Positions 44,743 to 54,885 of a stretch of 64,000 bases of DNA are shown one piece after another. The first letter of the stretch is position 1. Every line of letters starts with the position of its first letter. The DNA comes from an uncultured Clostridium sp. Its GTDB lineage: Bacteria > Bacillota > Clostridia > TANB77 > CAG-508. A model generated the notes under the pieces. It made no database searches, was not told where the DNA came from, and was given only the letters and a program-made list of their open reading frames with translations. The stretch lies in NCBI GenBank assembly GCA_900553945.1, contig USFR01000007.1, forward strand, positions 52,773 to 116,772, written 5' to 3'. Both the position numbers and the translations under genes were made by a program.

Positions 44743-45273
44743 ATGAAACTTACTGAGGATAGTTCAAGCTTGGCTGAACATAAATTACTTGTTTTATATA
44801 TTTTAAATAAAATTGGAAAACCTATTAATCAAAAAGCTCTTTTAGAACTAGTTACTTCTATTACTGAACTAAATTATTTTTATTTTCAACAATTTTTACT
44901 TGATTTGATTGAAAATAAATATGTAATTTCTTATAAAAAAGATGATGAAATTTTATATAATATTACTCCTGAAGGAAAACGTGCAATAGAACTTACTGCT
45001 GATATGATTCCTGGAATTTTAACTTTGCAAGTTGATAATAATTTGAAAGAAAATCTTGATGATATTGAAGATAAATTTTCAATTTCTTCTGATTATACTC
45101 CAATTGATGAAAATCATTTTACGGTAAAATGCAAGATTGTTGAAAATAATAATATTGTTTTTGAGATTCAAACTTTTGCTGGTTCAAAAGAACAAGCTAA
45201 AGCAATTGTAGATAATTGGAATAATAAAGCTGAAGATATTTATCCTAAGATATTGGAATTACTTACTGAATAA
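44743..45273 (+). CDS. DUF4364 winged-helix protein
   Basis: 176 residues from ATG 44743 (MKLTEDSSSLAEHKLLVLYIL). A GTG at 44731 is also in frame, but the AAAGGA site is 2 nt from the GTG and 14 nt from the ATG, so the start is uncertain. N-terminal winged helix (about 8-80; FQQFLLDLIENKYV) and an alpha/beta C-terminal part, as in DUF4364 proteins common in Clostridia and probably DNA-binding. Single-gene unit on the plus strand with its own weak terminator, followed by repeat copy 2. Confidence 0.75.
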   Translation: MKLTEDSSSLAEHKLLVLYILNKIGKPINQKALLELVTSITELNYFYFQQFLLDLIENKYVISYKKDDEILYNITPEGKRAIELTADMIPGILTLQVDNNLKENLDDIEDKFSISSDYTPIDENHFTVKCKIVENNNIVFEIQTFAGSKEQAKAIVDNWNNKAEDIYPKILELLTE

Positions 45274-45289
45274 GAATATTATTAAATAA

Positions 45290-45315
45290 AAAAATTGAGC
45301 ATAGCTTTAATTTTT
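45290..45315 (+). terminator. Terminator of the DUF4364 gene
   Basis: Imperfect AAAAATTGAGC/GCTTTAATTTTT hairpin with an ATA loop, ending in a T-run, 17 nt after the stop codon. Confidence 0.6.
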
Positions 45316-45363
45316 TATGTTGAATTTATTTTAAACTATAATTATTAATTTTAAGAACAAAAT

Positions 45364-45490
45364 AAGAAAATATTAAATTGATTTTTGAGTGACGCGCAGT
45401 TTGAAAGTTTTTCCCTAACCTTCTAAACGAAGTTTAGTAGGTGGGAAAATATTTTAGCAAGGAATGAAAAAATCAATTTAATATTTTCTT
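45364..45490 (+). repeat. 127-nt structured repeat, copy 2 (core sense on the plus strand)
   Basis: Perfect 23-bp inverted repeat (45364-45386 and 45468-45490) around an 81-nt core (45387-45467) beginning GAGTGACGCGCAGTTTGAAA. The core differs from copy 1 at about 10 of 81 positions. The arms differ at 7 of 23 positions, each change matched on the other arm. In the inner helix TTTTCCC/GGGAAAA replaces TTTTACC/GGTAAAA, one more compensated pair. It lies between convergent DUF4364 and methyltransferase genes. Both copies have an unpaired T on each outer side, which fixes the boundaries. Confidence 0.9.
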
Positions 45491-45534
45491 TTTCTATAAT
45501 TAGTATAAGCGAACTATTATAACATTTGCACTTT

Positions 45535-46320
45535 TTATTTTAATTTATTTCTCATTGCTTCATATAATATTACAGCTGTTGCCACAGAAGCATTTAAGCT
45601 TTCTGTTTTCCCTGGCATAGGTATTTTTATTTTTTCATCTGCTAATTCTAAAATTTCTTTTTCTACTCCATTTGCTTCATTTCCTATTACAATTGCTGTT
45701 TTTTCATAACTTACATCATACATTGATTTGCTTGTTTCTAAGCTTGTTGCCATTACTTTTATTTTATGTTTTTTCATTTCTTTGATTGTTTTTACTAGAT
45801 TATCACTTTCTATTATGTTTATTCTAAAAATTGCTCCCATTGTTGATCTTACGACTTTAGGATTATATGCATCTGCGCAATCTTTTGAAACTATTATTTG
45901 TTTCATATTTAAGCTATCTGCAGTTCTTAATATTGTTCCCATATTTCCTGGGTCTTGTATATCATCTAAAATCAAATATAAATCTTCATTATAATCTATT
46001 TTTTCAGCTTGCTTTTCTCTTTCTATTACGGCTAAAATTCCTTGAGGATTTACTACATTTGTTAGGCTTAAAAATATTTTTTCACTTACAGATATACATT
46101 CATATTTGGCTATTTCATACTTTATTTCGCTCTCTAAGTCGTTTTCTTGCTTACAGTCATCACATATAATTATTAATTTTATTTTAGCATTTTCTTGAAT
46201 AGCTTCTTTAATTAATTTTACGCCTTCAATTATATAGCAGTTTTCTTGGTCTCTGTATTTTTTCTCTTTTAGCTTTTTTAATTTTTTTATTGTTTCATTA
46301 TCTTTACTTGTTATTACCAT
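45535..46320 (-). CDS. TrmH-family RNA 2'-O-methyltransferase
   Basis: 261 residues. SpoU substrate-binding N-terminus (about 1-90, CYIIEGVKLIKEAIQ) and knotted SAM domain with LDDIQDPGNMGTILRTAD, IGNEANGVEKE and IPMPGKTESLNASVATAV. Resembles YsgA-type members rather than RlmB (compare 8678-9508). Methylates a ribose in rRNA or tRNA; the target is unknown. It starts 26 nt after the mfd stop, in the same direction. Confidence 0.82.
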   Translation of the reverse strand: MVITSKDNETIKKLKKLKEKKYRDQENCYIIEGVKLIKEAIQENAKIKLIIICDDCKQENDLESEIKYEIAKYECISVSEKIFLSLTNVVNPQGILAVIEREKQAEKIDYNEDLYLILDDIQDPGNMGTILRTADSLNMKQIIVSKDCADAYNPKVVRSTMGAIFRINIIESDNLVKTIKEMKKHKIKVMATSLETSKSMYDVSYEKTAIVIGNEANGVEKEILELADEKIKIPMPGKTESLNASVATAVILYEAMRNKLK

Positions 46321-46346
46321 AGCAATTTCCTTTCACTTTTTATGTA

Positions 46347-49300
46347 TTAAACGTCTTGTAAAAATTCTTTTATTTCTTTAAGTATATCATTAATATTTTT
46401 TAATTTATATGTTACATATGGATTTTTTGCTGGTGAGAATTTTATTCTCATTCCATATTTCTTCAATAGTTTATCTACAACTGAGAAGTCAAATGTTTTT
46501 TCATCAAAATAGAATATTACTTTATCTGATTTTTGTGCTACCTTTATTATATTCTTTGCTCTACATGCGTTTCTTATTCTTGCAATATCTAATAATTTTT
46601 CAATTTCTTTTGGCATATTTCCATATCTATCAATTATTGAATCTGTTATATCTTTTATTTCATCTTCATTTTTACATAGTGCTATTTCTTGATAAATTTC
46701 TATTTTTTGATTTGAATCTTCTATAAATTCATCTGGTATATAGCTTGATACATCTAAATCTAGTTGAACATCTATCTCTTCTTCTACTTGTATACCTTTC
46801 ATTTCTTTTACAACTTGATCTAGTAGTTTGCAATACATATCATATCCAACTTGTTCCATATGTCCATGTTGCATTTCTCCTAATATACTTCCTGCTCCTC
46901 TTATCTCTAAATCTCTCATTGCTATTTTAAATCCTGAACCGAATTCTGTAAATTCTTTTATTGCTTTTAGTCTTTTGTCCGCTACTTCTGATAATAGTTT
47001 GTCTTTTTTATACATAATATATGCATAACCTTGTTTTTCACTTCTTCCAACTCTTCCTCTTATTTGGTATAACTGAGCTAATCCTAGTCTATCAGCATTT
47101 TCGACTATTATAGAGTTTGCATTTGGAATATCGATTCCTGATTCTAGAATTGTTGTACATACAAGTACATTTATTTTTTTATCAATAAAATCTTGCATTA
47201 TTTCTTCTAGTTCTCTACCAGACATTTGCCCATGTGCCACTCCTATTTTGGCTTCTGGTACTAATGCTTGAATCTTATTTGCCTTTGCTTCTATTCCTTC
47301 TACATTGTTAAATAAGTAAAATACTTGACCATCATGCTCTAATTCTTTTGTTATTGCTTCTCTTACAATTTCATCGTCATACTCTAAAACATATGTCTGT
47401 ACTGGTTTTCTGTTTTGTGGTGGTTCATATATTACTGACATATCTCTTATTCCTAAAATTGACATATGCAATGTTCTTGGAATTGGTGTAGCAGTCATTG
47501 TTAAAACATCAACATTTGTTTTTATTTCTTTTATTTTTTCTTTATCTTTTACACCAAATCTATGTTCTTCATCTATTATTAAAAATCCTAAATTTTTAAA
47601 TTTTACGTCTTTACTTAAAATTCTATGTGTTCCTATTACAACATCTAATTCGCCTTTTTCAAGTTTTTCAAGAATTTGTTTTTGTTCTTTTGGTGTCCTA
47701 AATCTGTTTAAAACATCTACTCTTATTGGAAATTTTTCCATTCTTTCTTTAAAGCTTTCATATTGTTGCTGAGCTAAGACTGTTGTTGGTACTAAATATG
47801 CTACTTGCTTTTGATCCATACACGCTTTGAATGCTGCTCTTATGGCAACTTCTGTTTTACCATATCCTACGTCTCCGCAAAGTAGTCTGTCCATTGGCTT
47901 TTCCGCTTCCATATCTTTCTTTACTTCTTCAATGCATCTTAATTGGTCATCTGTTTCTACATATGGAAAACTATCTTCAAATTCTTTTTGCCATATAGTA
48001 TCTTTAGAAAAACTATATCCTTTTGAATGTTGCCTTTTTGCATATAATTCTATTAATTCTCTTGCTACTTCTCTTAAATTATTTTTTACTCTTGCTTTGG
48101 TCTTTTCCCAATCTTTGCTTCCAAGTCTATTTATTTTAGGTGCACCTTTTTCTGCTCCTATATATTTTCTAATATTATCTAAAGAACTTATTGGCACATA
48201 TAAAATATCATTATCTTTATATTTTACTTTTATATAATCTTTTGTTACTCCGTCTGCTTTTATAGTATTAACACCTATGTATTCTCCTATACCATGTGTT
48301 TTATGTACTACATAATCACCTATTTTCAAATCAGAAAATATTACTGTTTCGCCTTCTTTAAAACTTTGTGATAAACGTGTTCTTTTCTTTTCTCTACTTA
48401 CAAATAATTCTGATGCTGAAATGACAAGTAAGTTTAAGTCATAGCTTTCAAAGCCTGTAGAAATAGTCCCAGATGTAAGAACTGTTACCCCTGGAACTAT
48501 GTCTGTTTCTAAATTTTCATCTAATGTATATTTTATATTTTTTTCTTCTAGTAATTTTGATAATTTTTTAGCATTATCATAATTACCACATAGGACTACT
48601 GTTTGTTTTGATTTTTTATTTGCTTTTTGTAATTCCTCAAACAATAAATCCATTGAACTACGAAAAAAGTTGACCTCCCTATAGCTAAAGCTATATCCGT
48701 TTCTTTTTGCATGCATACTTTGGACGTCTGTAAATCCAATCTCTTTATTCTCTAAATATATTGTTTGTTTTTCTTTGGTTTTATCTATTACTTTAATGTA
48801 ATCCATTGTTTGTTCTAAAATTTGGATTGGTATTTTTCTTTTTTCAACTAATCCTTTTAATATTGTTTCATTGTCTTTTATTATATTTTCTGATCTTGCT
48901 TTTATTTTAGAAATTTCGTCTAAAAAGACAATACAATCTTTATCTAGGTAATCTAATATACTTTCTTGTTTATTATAAAAGAACGTAAAATACTTGTCTA
49001 TTTTGCTGATATAGTCGCCACTTTTTATTTGTTCTATATCTTCTTCAGCAATATCGTTTAAAACTCCTGCATATTTGCTTTCTTCTATTTTTTTACAAAC
49101 TTGATCTATTGAATTTTCTAGTACATATTCAAAAGCAGGATATATTGATGTTTCTTCAAGCATGTCTGTTGAACGTTGAGTAAGAATATTAAACTTCCTT
49201 ATCGAGTCTATTTCATCTCCCCATAATTCTATACGTACACCGCTTTTCGAATTGACTGCTATATCTACAATTCCACCTCTAATGCTAAATTGTCCTTTTC

Positions 49301-49802
49301 CTTCAATTACATCATATCTTTCATATCCTAAATTTATTAATGTTTCTTTTAATTTGTCTAAATTTAGTTCTTGACCAACTTTTAATTTTAATAAATTTTT
49401 ATATAATGTTTCTTTAGCTATCATTGGTTGCATAACTGCTTCTACAGTTGTTACTATTATTCTAGCTTTTTTATTTACTATATTATTTAATACTTCTATT
49501 CTTTCAAAAAGAGAATCTTTGCTTTCAGTTAAATAGTCATATGCTAAAATTTCTTTTTTAGGAAAATATTCTATACTATCTTCAAAATATGCAAGATCTT
49601 TTATTATTTTTTTAGCTTGCAATTCGTTATATGTAACAATGCATATTGGTCTTTCTGCATAAAAACATGTTGAATATGCCAAGTGCACTTTTCCGCTATC
49701 AGTTAGTCCTGAAATCATCATTGGATTTATTTTATTTTTTACATCCTCTAAATAGGTTTTGTACTTTTTTACATTTGGTACAACCTTAACAAGTGAATTC
49801 AT
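46347..49802 (-). CDS. mfd: Transcription-repair coupling factor
   Basis: 1151 residues, normal for Mfd. UvrB-like N-terminal domains (about 1-330), the RNA-polymerase-interacting CarD-like domain (GDYVVHKTHGIGEYIG near 490), the RecG-like translocase with Walker A GDVGYGKTEVA near 640 and DEEH Walker B (IIDEEHRFGV), the TATPIPRTL motif, and the C-terminal D7 domain. It pushes stalled RNA polymerase off damaged DNA and recruits UvrA. The frame is intact across its whole length. Confidence 0.95.
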   Translation of the reverse strand: MNSLVKVVPNVKKYKTYLEDVKNKINPMMISGLTDSGKVHLAYSTCFYAERPICIVTYNELQAKKIIKDLAYFEDSIEYFPKKEILAYDYLTESKDSLFERIEVLNNIVNKKARIIVTTVEAVMQPMIAKETLYKNLLKLKVGQELNLDKLKETLINLGYERYDVIEGKGQFSIRGGIVDIAVNSKSGVRIELWGDEIDSIRKFNILTQRSTDMLEETSIYPAFEYVLENSIDQVCKKIEESKYAGVLNDIAEEDIEQIKSGDYISKIDKYFTFFYNKQESILDYLDKDCIVFLDEISKIKARSENIIKDNETILKGLVEKRKIPIQILEQTMDYIKVIDKTKEKQTIYLENKEIGFTDVQSMHAKRNGYSFSYREVNFFRSSMDLLFEELQKANKKSKQTVVLCGNYDNAKKLSKLLEEKNIKYTLDENLETDIVPGVTVLTSGTISTGFESYDLNLLVISASELFVSREKKRTRLSQSFKEGETVIFSDLKIGDYVVHKTHGIGEYIGVNTIKADGVTKDYIKVKYKDNDILYVPISSLDNIRKYIGAEKGAPKINRLGSKDWEKTKARVKNNLREVARELIELYAKRQHSKGYSFSKDTIWQKEFEDSFPYVETDDQLRCIEEVKKDMEAEKPMDRLLCGDVGYGKTEVAIRAAFKACMDQKQVAYLVPTTVLAQQQYESFKERMEKFPIRVDVLNRFRTPKEQKQILEKLEKGELDVVIGTHRILSKDVKFKNLGFLIIDEEHRFGVKDKEKIKEIKTNVDVLTMTATPIPRTLHMSILGIRDMSVIYEPPQNRKPVQTYVLEYDDEIVREAITKELEHDGQVFYLFNNVEGIEAKANKIQALVPEAKIGVAHGQMSGRELEEIMQDFIDKKINVLVCTTILESGIDIPNANSIIVENADRLGLAQLYQIRGRVGRSEKQGYAYIMYKKDKLLSEVADKRLKAIKEFTEFGSGFKIAMRDLEIRGAGSILGEMQHGHMEQVGYDMYCKLLDQVVKEMKGIQVEEEIDVQLDLDVSSYIPDEFIEDSNQKIEIYQEIALCKNEDEIKDITDSIIDRYGNMPKEIEKLLDIARIRNACRAKNIIKVAQKSDKVIFYFDEKTFDFSVVDKLLKKYGMRIKFSPAKNPYVTYKLKNINDILKEIKEFLQDV

Positions 49803-49938
49803 ATGTACTCCTTTATATATCTATTATTTTCGTATTAATTATATTAAACTCAGTTTATTATTATATCACAGGGTTTGCTTTTTTTCAACATTTAGGATTT
49901 GCTAGCATATTTGCTTTTTTGTATGAATATTTTTTACT

Positions 49939-50910
49939 ATGAAAAAAATTAGTAACTACTTTTTAACTTTTATTATTATACTTTTTGGAATTGGATTGAT
50001 TTTCTTTTCTTCTTCCAATATTGTAGCTGTAAGAAAGTCTTTAGACTTATTTTTAAATTCAGTTTTTCCAAGTTTATTTCCATTCTTAATTGTAACTGAA
50101 TTACTTTCTTACACATCACTTGTCCCTTGGATTTCTTCTAAATTTAAACGTGTAATGCCTACTGTATTTAATGTATCCGCAATTGGAATTTACCCTTTTA
50201 TTATGGGAATTATAAGTGGATATCCTGTTGGTGCTAGGATTGTAGCTAGTTTGCGAGAAGAAAACAAAATTTCAAGAATTGATGGTGAACGTCTTTTAGT
50301 TTTTACCAATAATGCTGGTCCGCTTTTTATTATTGGGTGTATTGGTTGTAGTATTTATTTAAATTCTTCGATTGGCTTTATTTTATATTTTGTTCATTTT
50401 TTATCATCTATAATTACAGGTTTTGTTTTTGGACATTTTTATAAAACTTCTTATAGAGAAGAATCTGTTAATAGTCAAACTTTAGATTTTTCTTCTCTAG
50501 GTGATATTATAGGTAAATGTATAAAAAAAGCTTTTTATACATTAAGTACTGTTTGTGGATTTGTTATAATTTTTTCTTTAATCGTTTCTATGATTGATGC
50601 ATCAAAGATTTTGAATATATTTAATAATATTTGGATTAAAGATATTTTGTTTGGCATTCTTGAAATTACTACCGGAATTCAACTCATTTCTTTAATTAAA
50701 AATAGTACTCTTTTCTATCATTTGATAGCAACTTCTTTTTTACTTGGAATTGGTGGAATATCTGTTTTACTTCAAGTTTGGAGTGTTATATCAAAAACAG
50801 ATTTATCTATAAAACCTTATATTATTGGAAAAATTTTTAATGGATTTGTGTCTGCATTTATTATGATTTGCTTATTAAAATTTTTTTCTATATTCCAATT
50901 TGCATTATAA
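49939..50910 (+). CDS. ylbJ: YlbJ-like sporulation membrane protein
   Basis: 323 residues, about eight membrane spans, two nucleoside-recognition (Gate) repeats: 'LNSVFPSLFPFLIVTELL', 'GYPVGARIVASL', 'TNNAGPLFIIGCIG'. YlbJ is needed for spore cortex formation in Bacillus and is made under sigma-E. No Shine-Dalgarno sequence precedes the ATG. A GCATATT word (sigma-E -35-like) lies about 45 nt upstream with a poor -10, so the transcript may be nearly leaderless. Divergent from mfd. Confidence 0.82.
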   Translation: MKKISNYFLTFIIILFGIGLIFFSSSNIVAVRKSLDLFLNSVFPSLFPFLIVTELLSYTSLVPWISSKFKRVMPTVFNVSAIGIYPFIMGIISGYPVGARIVASLREENKISRIDGERLLVFTNNAGPLFIIGCIGCSIYLNSSIGFILYFVHFLSSIITGFVFGHFYKTSYREESVNSQTLDFSSLGDIIGKCIKKAFYTLSTVCGFVIIFSLIVSMIDASKILNIFNNIWIKDILFGILEITTGIQLISLIKNSTLFYHLIATSFLLGIGGISVLLQVWSVISKTDLSIKPYIIGKIFNGFVSAFIMICLLKFFSIFQFAL

Positions 50911-50938
50911 AGAGCGATTGAATATTCAATCGCTCTTT
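50909..50938. terminator. Bidirectional terminator after ylbJ
   Basis: Perfect 30-nt palindrome AAAGAGCGATTGAAT/ATTCAATCGCTCTTT overlapping the ylbJ stop and ending 5 nt before the stop of the convergent gene. Confidence 0.85.
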
Positions 50939-50942
50939 CATT

Positions 50943-51776
50943 TTATTTTTTCAAGGCACATTCTTCTAGCATTTTTATTTCTTCGATTTGATCTAATCTT
51001 AAATCATAATTTTCTTCGCTTACTTCTGTTATGTAATTTTTATCTTCCATTCCATGCTTACATAGCCAATCATATTCTTTTCTTAATTCTTCCTTGCTTT
51101 CGTGTTTTCTTCCATGAGTTTTTTTATCTATGTAACCATCATTTTTTATTGCTGCTGCGAAATGTACTTGTTTCACATATTTCTCGCAATCTTCTGCTTT
51201 TAACGCTTCATTGACCATTTCAATAAGATCTTTTTTGTAGATTCTTGCTTTGCAATTAACATGTGTTGTATCTATACATGTTCTTAAATTTGGATGATCC
51301 ATATATTTAACAATTTCTAATGCTGAACATTTATTTTTCTCATCTAGTATCATATAAATATTTTCTATAAGCATTGTTACTTGTGTGTTTTCAATTATTT
51401 TTAAAAGCTTTGCTAATTCGTCAGCTAAATGTGTTGATATATATTGTTCTTTTGTCCAATATGTATGATATAACAATGTAGTTTTCATATTTAGTTCTTT
51501 TGATAATTCAACCATTTTCTTTAATTGCTTTTCTACTATTGTTTTATCTTTCATAACAATCATTTCTAGATTGTAATTTGATAATGGTGGATGTACTACA
51601 ATTTCTTTTAAATTAGGGTACTCTTTTTTTCTTCTTCTTATTTCATCTTCAAAATTAAACTCTGATGTAATTCCATTTTCATCAAAAAATTGAATTTCAA
51701 TTCCTTCACTATTTTTTATAATTTTATCCATTTCTTCTCCCACTATTCCTGGACTAATCTTTGGATATATCTTCAT
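50943..51776 (-). CDS. Xylose isomerase-like TIM-barrel protein
   Basis: 277 residues. AP-endonuclease 2/sugar-isomerase-like barrel: HPPLSNYNL near 65, TLLYHTYW near 100, LIENIYM near 135 (metal-type Glu), CIDTTHVN near 170 (Asp/His) and QVHFAAA near 207. Probably a sugar phosphate isomerase/epimerase; an endonuclease IV-like role is less likely because the usual nine metal ligands are not all seen. It lies 23 nt after the ABC permease gene in the same direction. Confidence 0.7.
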   Translation of the reverse strand: MKIYPKISPGIVGEEMDKIIKNSEGIEIQFFDENGITSEFNFEDEIRRRKKEYPNLKEIVVHPPLSNYNLEMIVMKDKTIVEKQLKKMVELSKELNMKTTLLYHTYWTKEQYISTHLADELAKLLKIIENTQVTMLIENIYMILDEKNKCSALEIVKYMDHPNLRTCIDTTHVNCKARIYKKDLIEMVNEALKAEDCEKYVKQVHFAAAIKNDGYIDKKTHGRKHESKEELRKEYDWLCKHGMEDKNYITEVSEENYDLRLDQIEEIKMLEECALKK

Positions 51777-51799
51777 TTACTACTCCCTCTTTCTTCTTA

Positions 51800-53032
51800 T
51801 TAATTTTTTGATTTATATATTTTGAAAATATTTTTTAAACTCATTTTAGTTCCATAATTTAATATTGCATCAGAATAAATTTTTATTGATACTTTAGCTA
51901 TTATTAAAATACTTATACATAATATTACAACTGAAGAGATTATTTCTGGCAATTTAGCACTTCCTACTAATATTCTAAGTGGCATACAGAATGGTGCTGA
52001 AACTGGAAATATTGAAGCAAATAAATTAATATTGCTTGCTGGATTCATCATTGAAAAATATGCTAAATAAAATCCAATTACAGCTAATAATGCTACTGGT
52101 GTATTTGCAGATTGTATATCCTCTGGTTTACTTACCATTGAGCCTGTTAATGCATACAATAATGCATACATTGCATATCCTAAAAGGAAGTATACTATAA
52201 CTGATATAGCAAATGTTGATGTTATTGCTGACATATCAAATACATTTTCTAATATATCAGCTGGTAAGAATGATTTAGCAGAAAAAACTGCAACTCCAGC
52301 TATTATTATAATTTGAAATAATCCAACTAGTCCTATACCAATAGTTTTTCCTAATACTATTTGTTTTGGTGACGTTGATGTTACTAATGTTTCTATTATT
52401 TTTGATGTCTTTTCTGTTGTTATTGATGTTGATATTTGATATGCACAGAAATAAATTGCATAGAATAATACTATACTTAGCATCATTGCCACAAATGTAT
52501 TTCCGGATGCTGCATTATCATCTGTCTGAATTACGTTAACATCAAATTGTGTAAACATTTGTTGTAATTGTTCCTGTGTTAAGCCTGCTTTTTGAATTTG
52601 AATAGCTGTATATTGTGTTGAAAAATTTTTGATTAAATCTTCTGGAACTGATTGCCCCATCATTAAACTTTCAACTATATAATCTATTTTTATTTTTTCA
52701 TCTTCTTTGCTAAATTTTAAACATGAATCAAATTCATTATTTTTTAATTTTTCTTTTATTTCATCTTCTGATAAATTTTCTTTAATAATTGTATATTCAT
52801 AATTTGTATCTTCATTGTCAATTTTTATTAATGACTCTCCAAATATGTTATCATTGTCCATTATTAATATTTTTTCTTTATTATCATTTGGATTTGAGAA
52901 ATGATTTATTATATTTGGTACATTAAATCCTATTACTATTATTCCAATTATTATTATCATTGATATTATAAATGATTTTCTTTTAATTGCTTCTTTTATC
53001 GTAAATTCTGCAACTGTTAATATATCTCTCAT
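51800..53032 (-). CDS. ABC-2 type exporter permease, NatB-like
   Basis: 410 residues: one N-terminal span (about 18-40), a large extracytoplasmic domain (about 45-170) and five spans at the C-terminus, the layout of NatB/ABC-2 permeases. Conserved EKTSKIIETLVTSTSPKQIVLGK near 210-232 is the coupling helix region (shown here only as a marker). Its ATG overlaps the stop of the ATPase gene by 4 nt, so the pair forms one exporter. Substrate unknown (NatAB exports sodium in Bacillus). Confidence 0.83.
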   Translation of the reverse strand: MRDILTVAEFTIKEAIKRKSFIISMIIIIGIIVIGFNVPNIINHFSNPNDNKEKILIMDNDNIFGESLIKIDNEDTNYEYTIIKENLSEDEIKEKLKNNEFDSCLKFSKEDEKIKIDYIVESLMMGQSVPEDLIKNFSTQYTAIQIQKAGLTQEQLQQMFTQFDVNVIQTDDNAASGNTFVAMMLSIVLFYAIYFCAYQISTSITTEKTSKIIETLVTSTSPKQIVLGKTIGIGLVGLFQIIIIAGVAVFSAKSFLPADILENVFDMSAITSTFAISVIVYFLLGYAMYALLYALTGSMVSKPEDIQSANTPVALLAVIGFYLAYFSMMNPASNINLFASIFPVSAPFCMPLRILVGSAKLPEIISSVVILCISILIIAKVSIKIYSDAILNYGTKMSLKNIFKIYKSKN

Positions 53033-53925
53033 TCTTGTTCACCTACCTTTTCTATGAAAATTTCATGAAGTGTAGGCCTTATAAGCTCAAATTTATTAAT
53101 TGGTATTTTTCTATTTACTATTTCTTCTAGTAATTCATTAGCTTGTTCTTCATTTTTTATTGCAACTATGTATTTTCTATCTGTTTGTTCTTTTATTTCT
53201 AGTCCTTTATCTTTAATTAATTGACTAATATCTAATTTAGTATCTATTTCAATTTTGTTTATTTTATATGAATCTTTTATTTCATTCAAGTTTCCTTTTA
53301 ATACTGTCTTTCCTTTATTTAATATAACTACGTCTTGGCAAAACTCTTCTACTGAATTCATTTGGTGACTTGACATTACGATGTATTTGCCTTCATCTAC
53401 TAGTTCTAATATTATATTTTTTAATAATTCTGTATTTACAGGATCTAAACCACTGAATGGCTCATCTAGAACAACTAATTCTGGATTGTGCATAACTGCG
53501 GTTATGAATTGGATTTTTTGTTGATTTCCTTTTGATAATTTTTCGGCTGTTTGAAATTTGTATTCTGTCATTTTTAATTTATCTAACCAATAATCTATAC
53601 TTTCATCTGCTTCTAATTTTGACATTCCTTTTAGTTTTGCCAAATACTCTAACTGGTCAACTATTGTTGCTTTTGGATATATTCCTCTTTCTTCTGGTAA
53701 ATATCCAAATTTAACATTTTTTCTATCTACAGCTTTTCCATTCCATGTTATTGTTCCTGTATCTTTTTTGATTATGCCTAGCATCATTCTTATAGTTGTT
53801 GTTTTACCAGCACCATTTGTTCCTAGTAAAGCGAAAACGCCAGGTTTATCAATTTTAAATGAAATGTTGTCAACTGCTTTTTGGTCTATAAATGTTTTGC
53901 TAACATTTTCTAATATTAACCCCAT
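53029..53925 (-). CDS. ABC transporter ATPase, NatA-like
   Basis: 298 residues. Walker A LLGTNGAGKTTTIRMM near 33-48, Q-loop, signature LSKGNQQKIQ near 133, Walker B LVVLDEPFSGLDP near 153, and an H-loop His (MSSHQMN near 188). The C-terminal extension of about 80 residues is typical of the NatA subfamily. Powers the permease at 51800. It follows the DUF3137-like gene by 22 nt. Confidence 0.88.
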   Translation of the reverse strand: MGLILENVSKTFIDQKAVDNISFKIDKPGVFALLGTNGAGKTTTIRMMLGIIKKDTGTITWNGKAVDRKNVKFGYLPEERGIYPKATIVDQLEYLAKLKGMSKLEADESIDYWLDKLKMTEYKFQTAEKLSKGNQQKIQFITAVMHNPELVVLDEPFSGLDPVNTELLKNIILELVDEGKYIVMSSHQMNSVEEFCQDVVILNKGKTVLKGNLNEIKDSYKINKIEIDTKLDISQLIKDKGLEIKEQTDRKYIVAIKNEEQANELLEEIVNRKIPINKFELIRPTLHEIFIEKVGEQE

Positions 53926-53947
53926 ATCTATCCCCTTTTTTTTAATA

Positions 53948-54799
53948 TCAGTTATCTATTTTCTCAATAAATTCTGACATAAACTCTATAATTCTATAAT
54001 ATTTATACATATATTCTTTTGTTTCTTTATCGTTTGTAATTGGTCTTGTTAAAATTTCATTATCAAAAAATCTGAAGAATACTAATTCTTTATTTATCAT
54101 GTATTCAAATTTTACTTTAGTTTCTTTTGCAAAATCTTCTACAAATTTAAGAACATCATCAGTTAGAATTTTTCTTGCATTATCTATTTTTTCTGCATAC
54201 ATATATAAGTCTTGATTTGGAATTTCATATTTTTCTTTTTTGTTATTCTTACTATTAACTCTCATAACATCAATTTCGTCTACTGGTTTGTTTAATGTTC
54301 CATATACGAATATCCCTCTAAATAGTTCTTTACTATTTGATTTTACAACTATATTAGATAATGATATTGAATGTCCATTTCTTGTTCCTGAAATTACACC
54401 TTGTGACTCTAGTTCTTTGTATATTCTATTAAATCCAGATTTTCTATAATAGCTTCCTGATAATTCTTCGTCTTTTTCATATATAAATCCATCTTTAATA
54501 TGAACTGCTAACTCAGATAATGCGACTTCACTAAATTGATTTTGTTTTTCTATTATTCTTCTTTCATGTTTAAAAGAATAAAATGTACAATATAAAAACA
54601 TCATTGCAGCTACTGTGATAAAAACACATTTTGCGTTTGATGATGGAGCAAAAAAAGCAATTATTAAACTTACTATAATAATTCCAATTATAAGTCCTTC
54701 TGATTGTCTTATATCGTTTTTATATTCTCTTAATTTTTCCTTTTCTTTTGCAATTTTTTCATTTGTCCATTCATAAATTTTCTCGAATTCTTCTCCCAT
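53948..54799 (-). CDS. DUF3137-like membrane protein
   Basis: 283 residues: charged coiled N-terminus (1-33), two membrane spans (about 34-72) and a cytosolic domain. The segments YYRKSGFNRIY, LFRGIFVYG and FFDNEI fit DUF3137 proteins. Role unknown; some neighbours of this family are membrane stress proteins. Possibly co-transcribed with the downstream ABC exporter genes. RBS TAGGTA is weak. Confidence 0.55.
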   Translation of the reverse strand: MGEEFEKIYEWTNEKIAKEKEKLREYKNDIRQSEGLIIGIIIVSLIIAFFAPSSNAKCVFITVAAMMFLYCTFYSFKHERRIIEKQNQFSEVALSELAVHIKDGFIYEKDEELSGSYYRKSGFNRIYKELESQGVISGTRNGHSISLSNIVVKSNSKELFRGIFVYGTLNKPVDEIDVMRVNSKNNKKEKYEIPNQDLYMYAEKIDNARKILTDDVLKFVEDFAKETKVKFEYMINKELVFFRFFDNEILTRPITNDKETKEYMYKYYRIIEFMSEFIEKIDN

Positions 54800-54885
54800 A
54801 ACATACCTACCATCTTTCGTAATATTTTGATGAAATTATATCATACAAAAAATTTTTTTACTATAGTTTGTTTAATAAAATAGAA

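Noticed and set aside
45364..45490. A CRISPR-like or simple tandem repeat
   Set aside because: Only two copies 7.5 kb apart in opposite orientation; no spacer array and no cas genes anywhere in the window.
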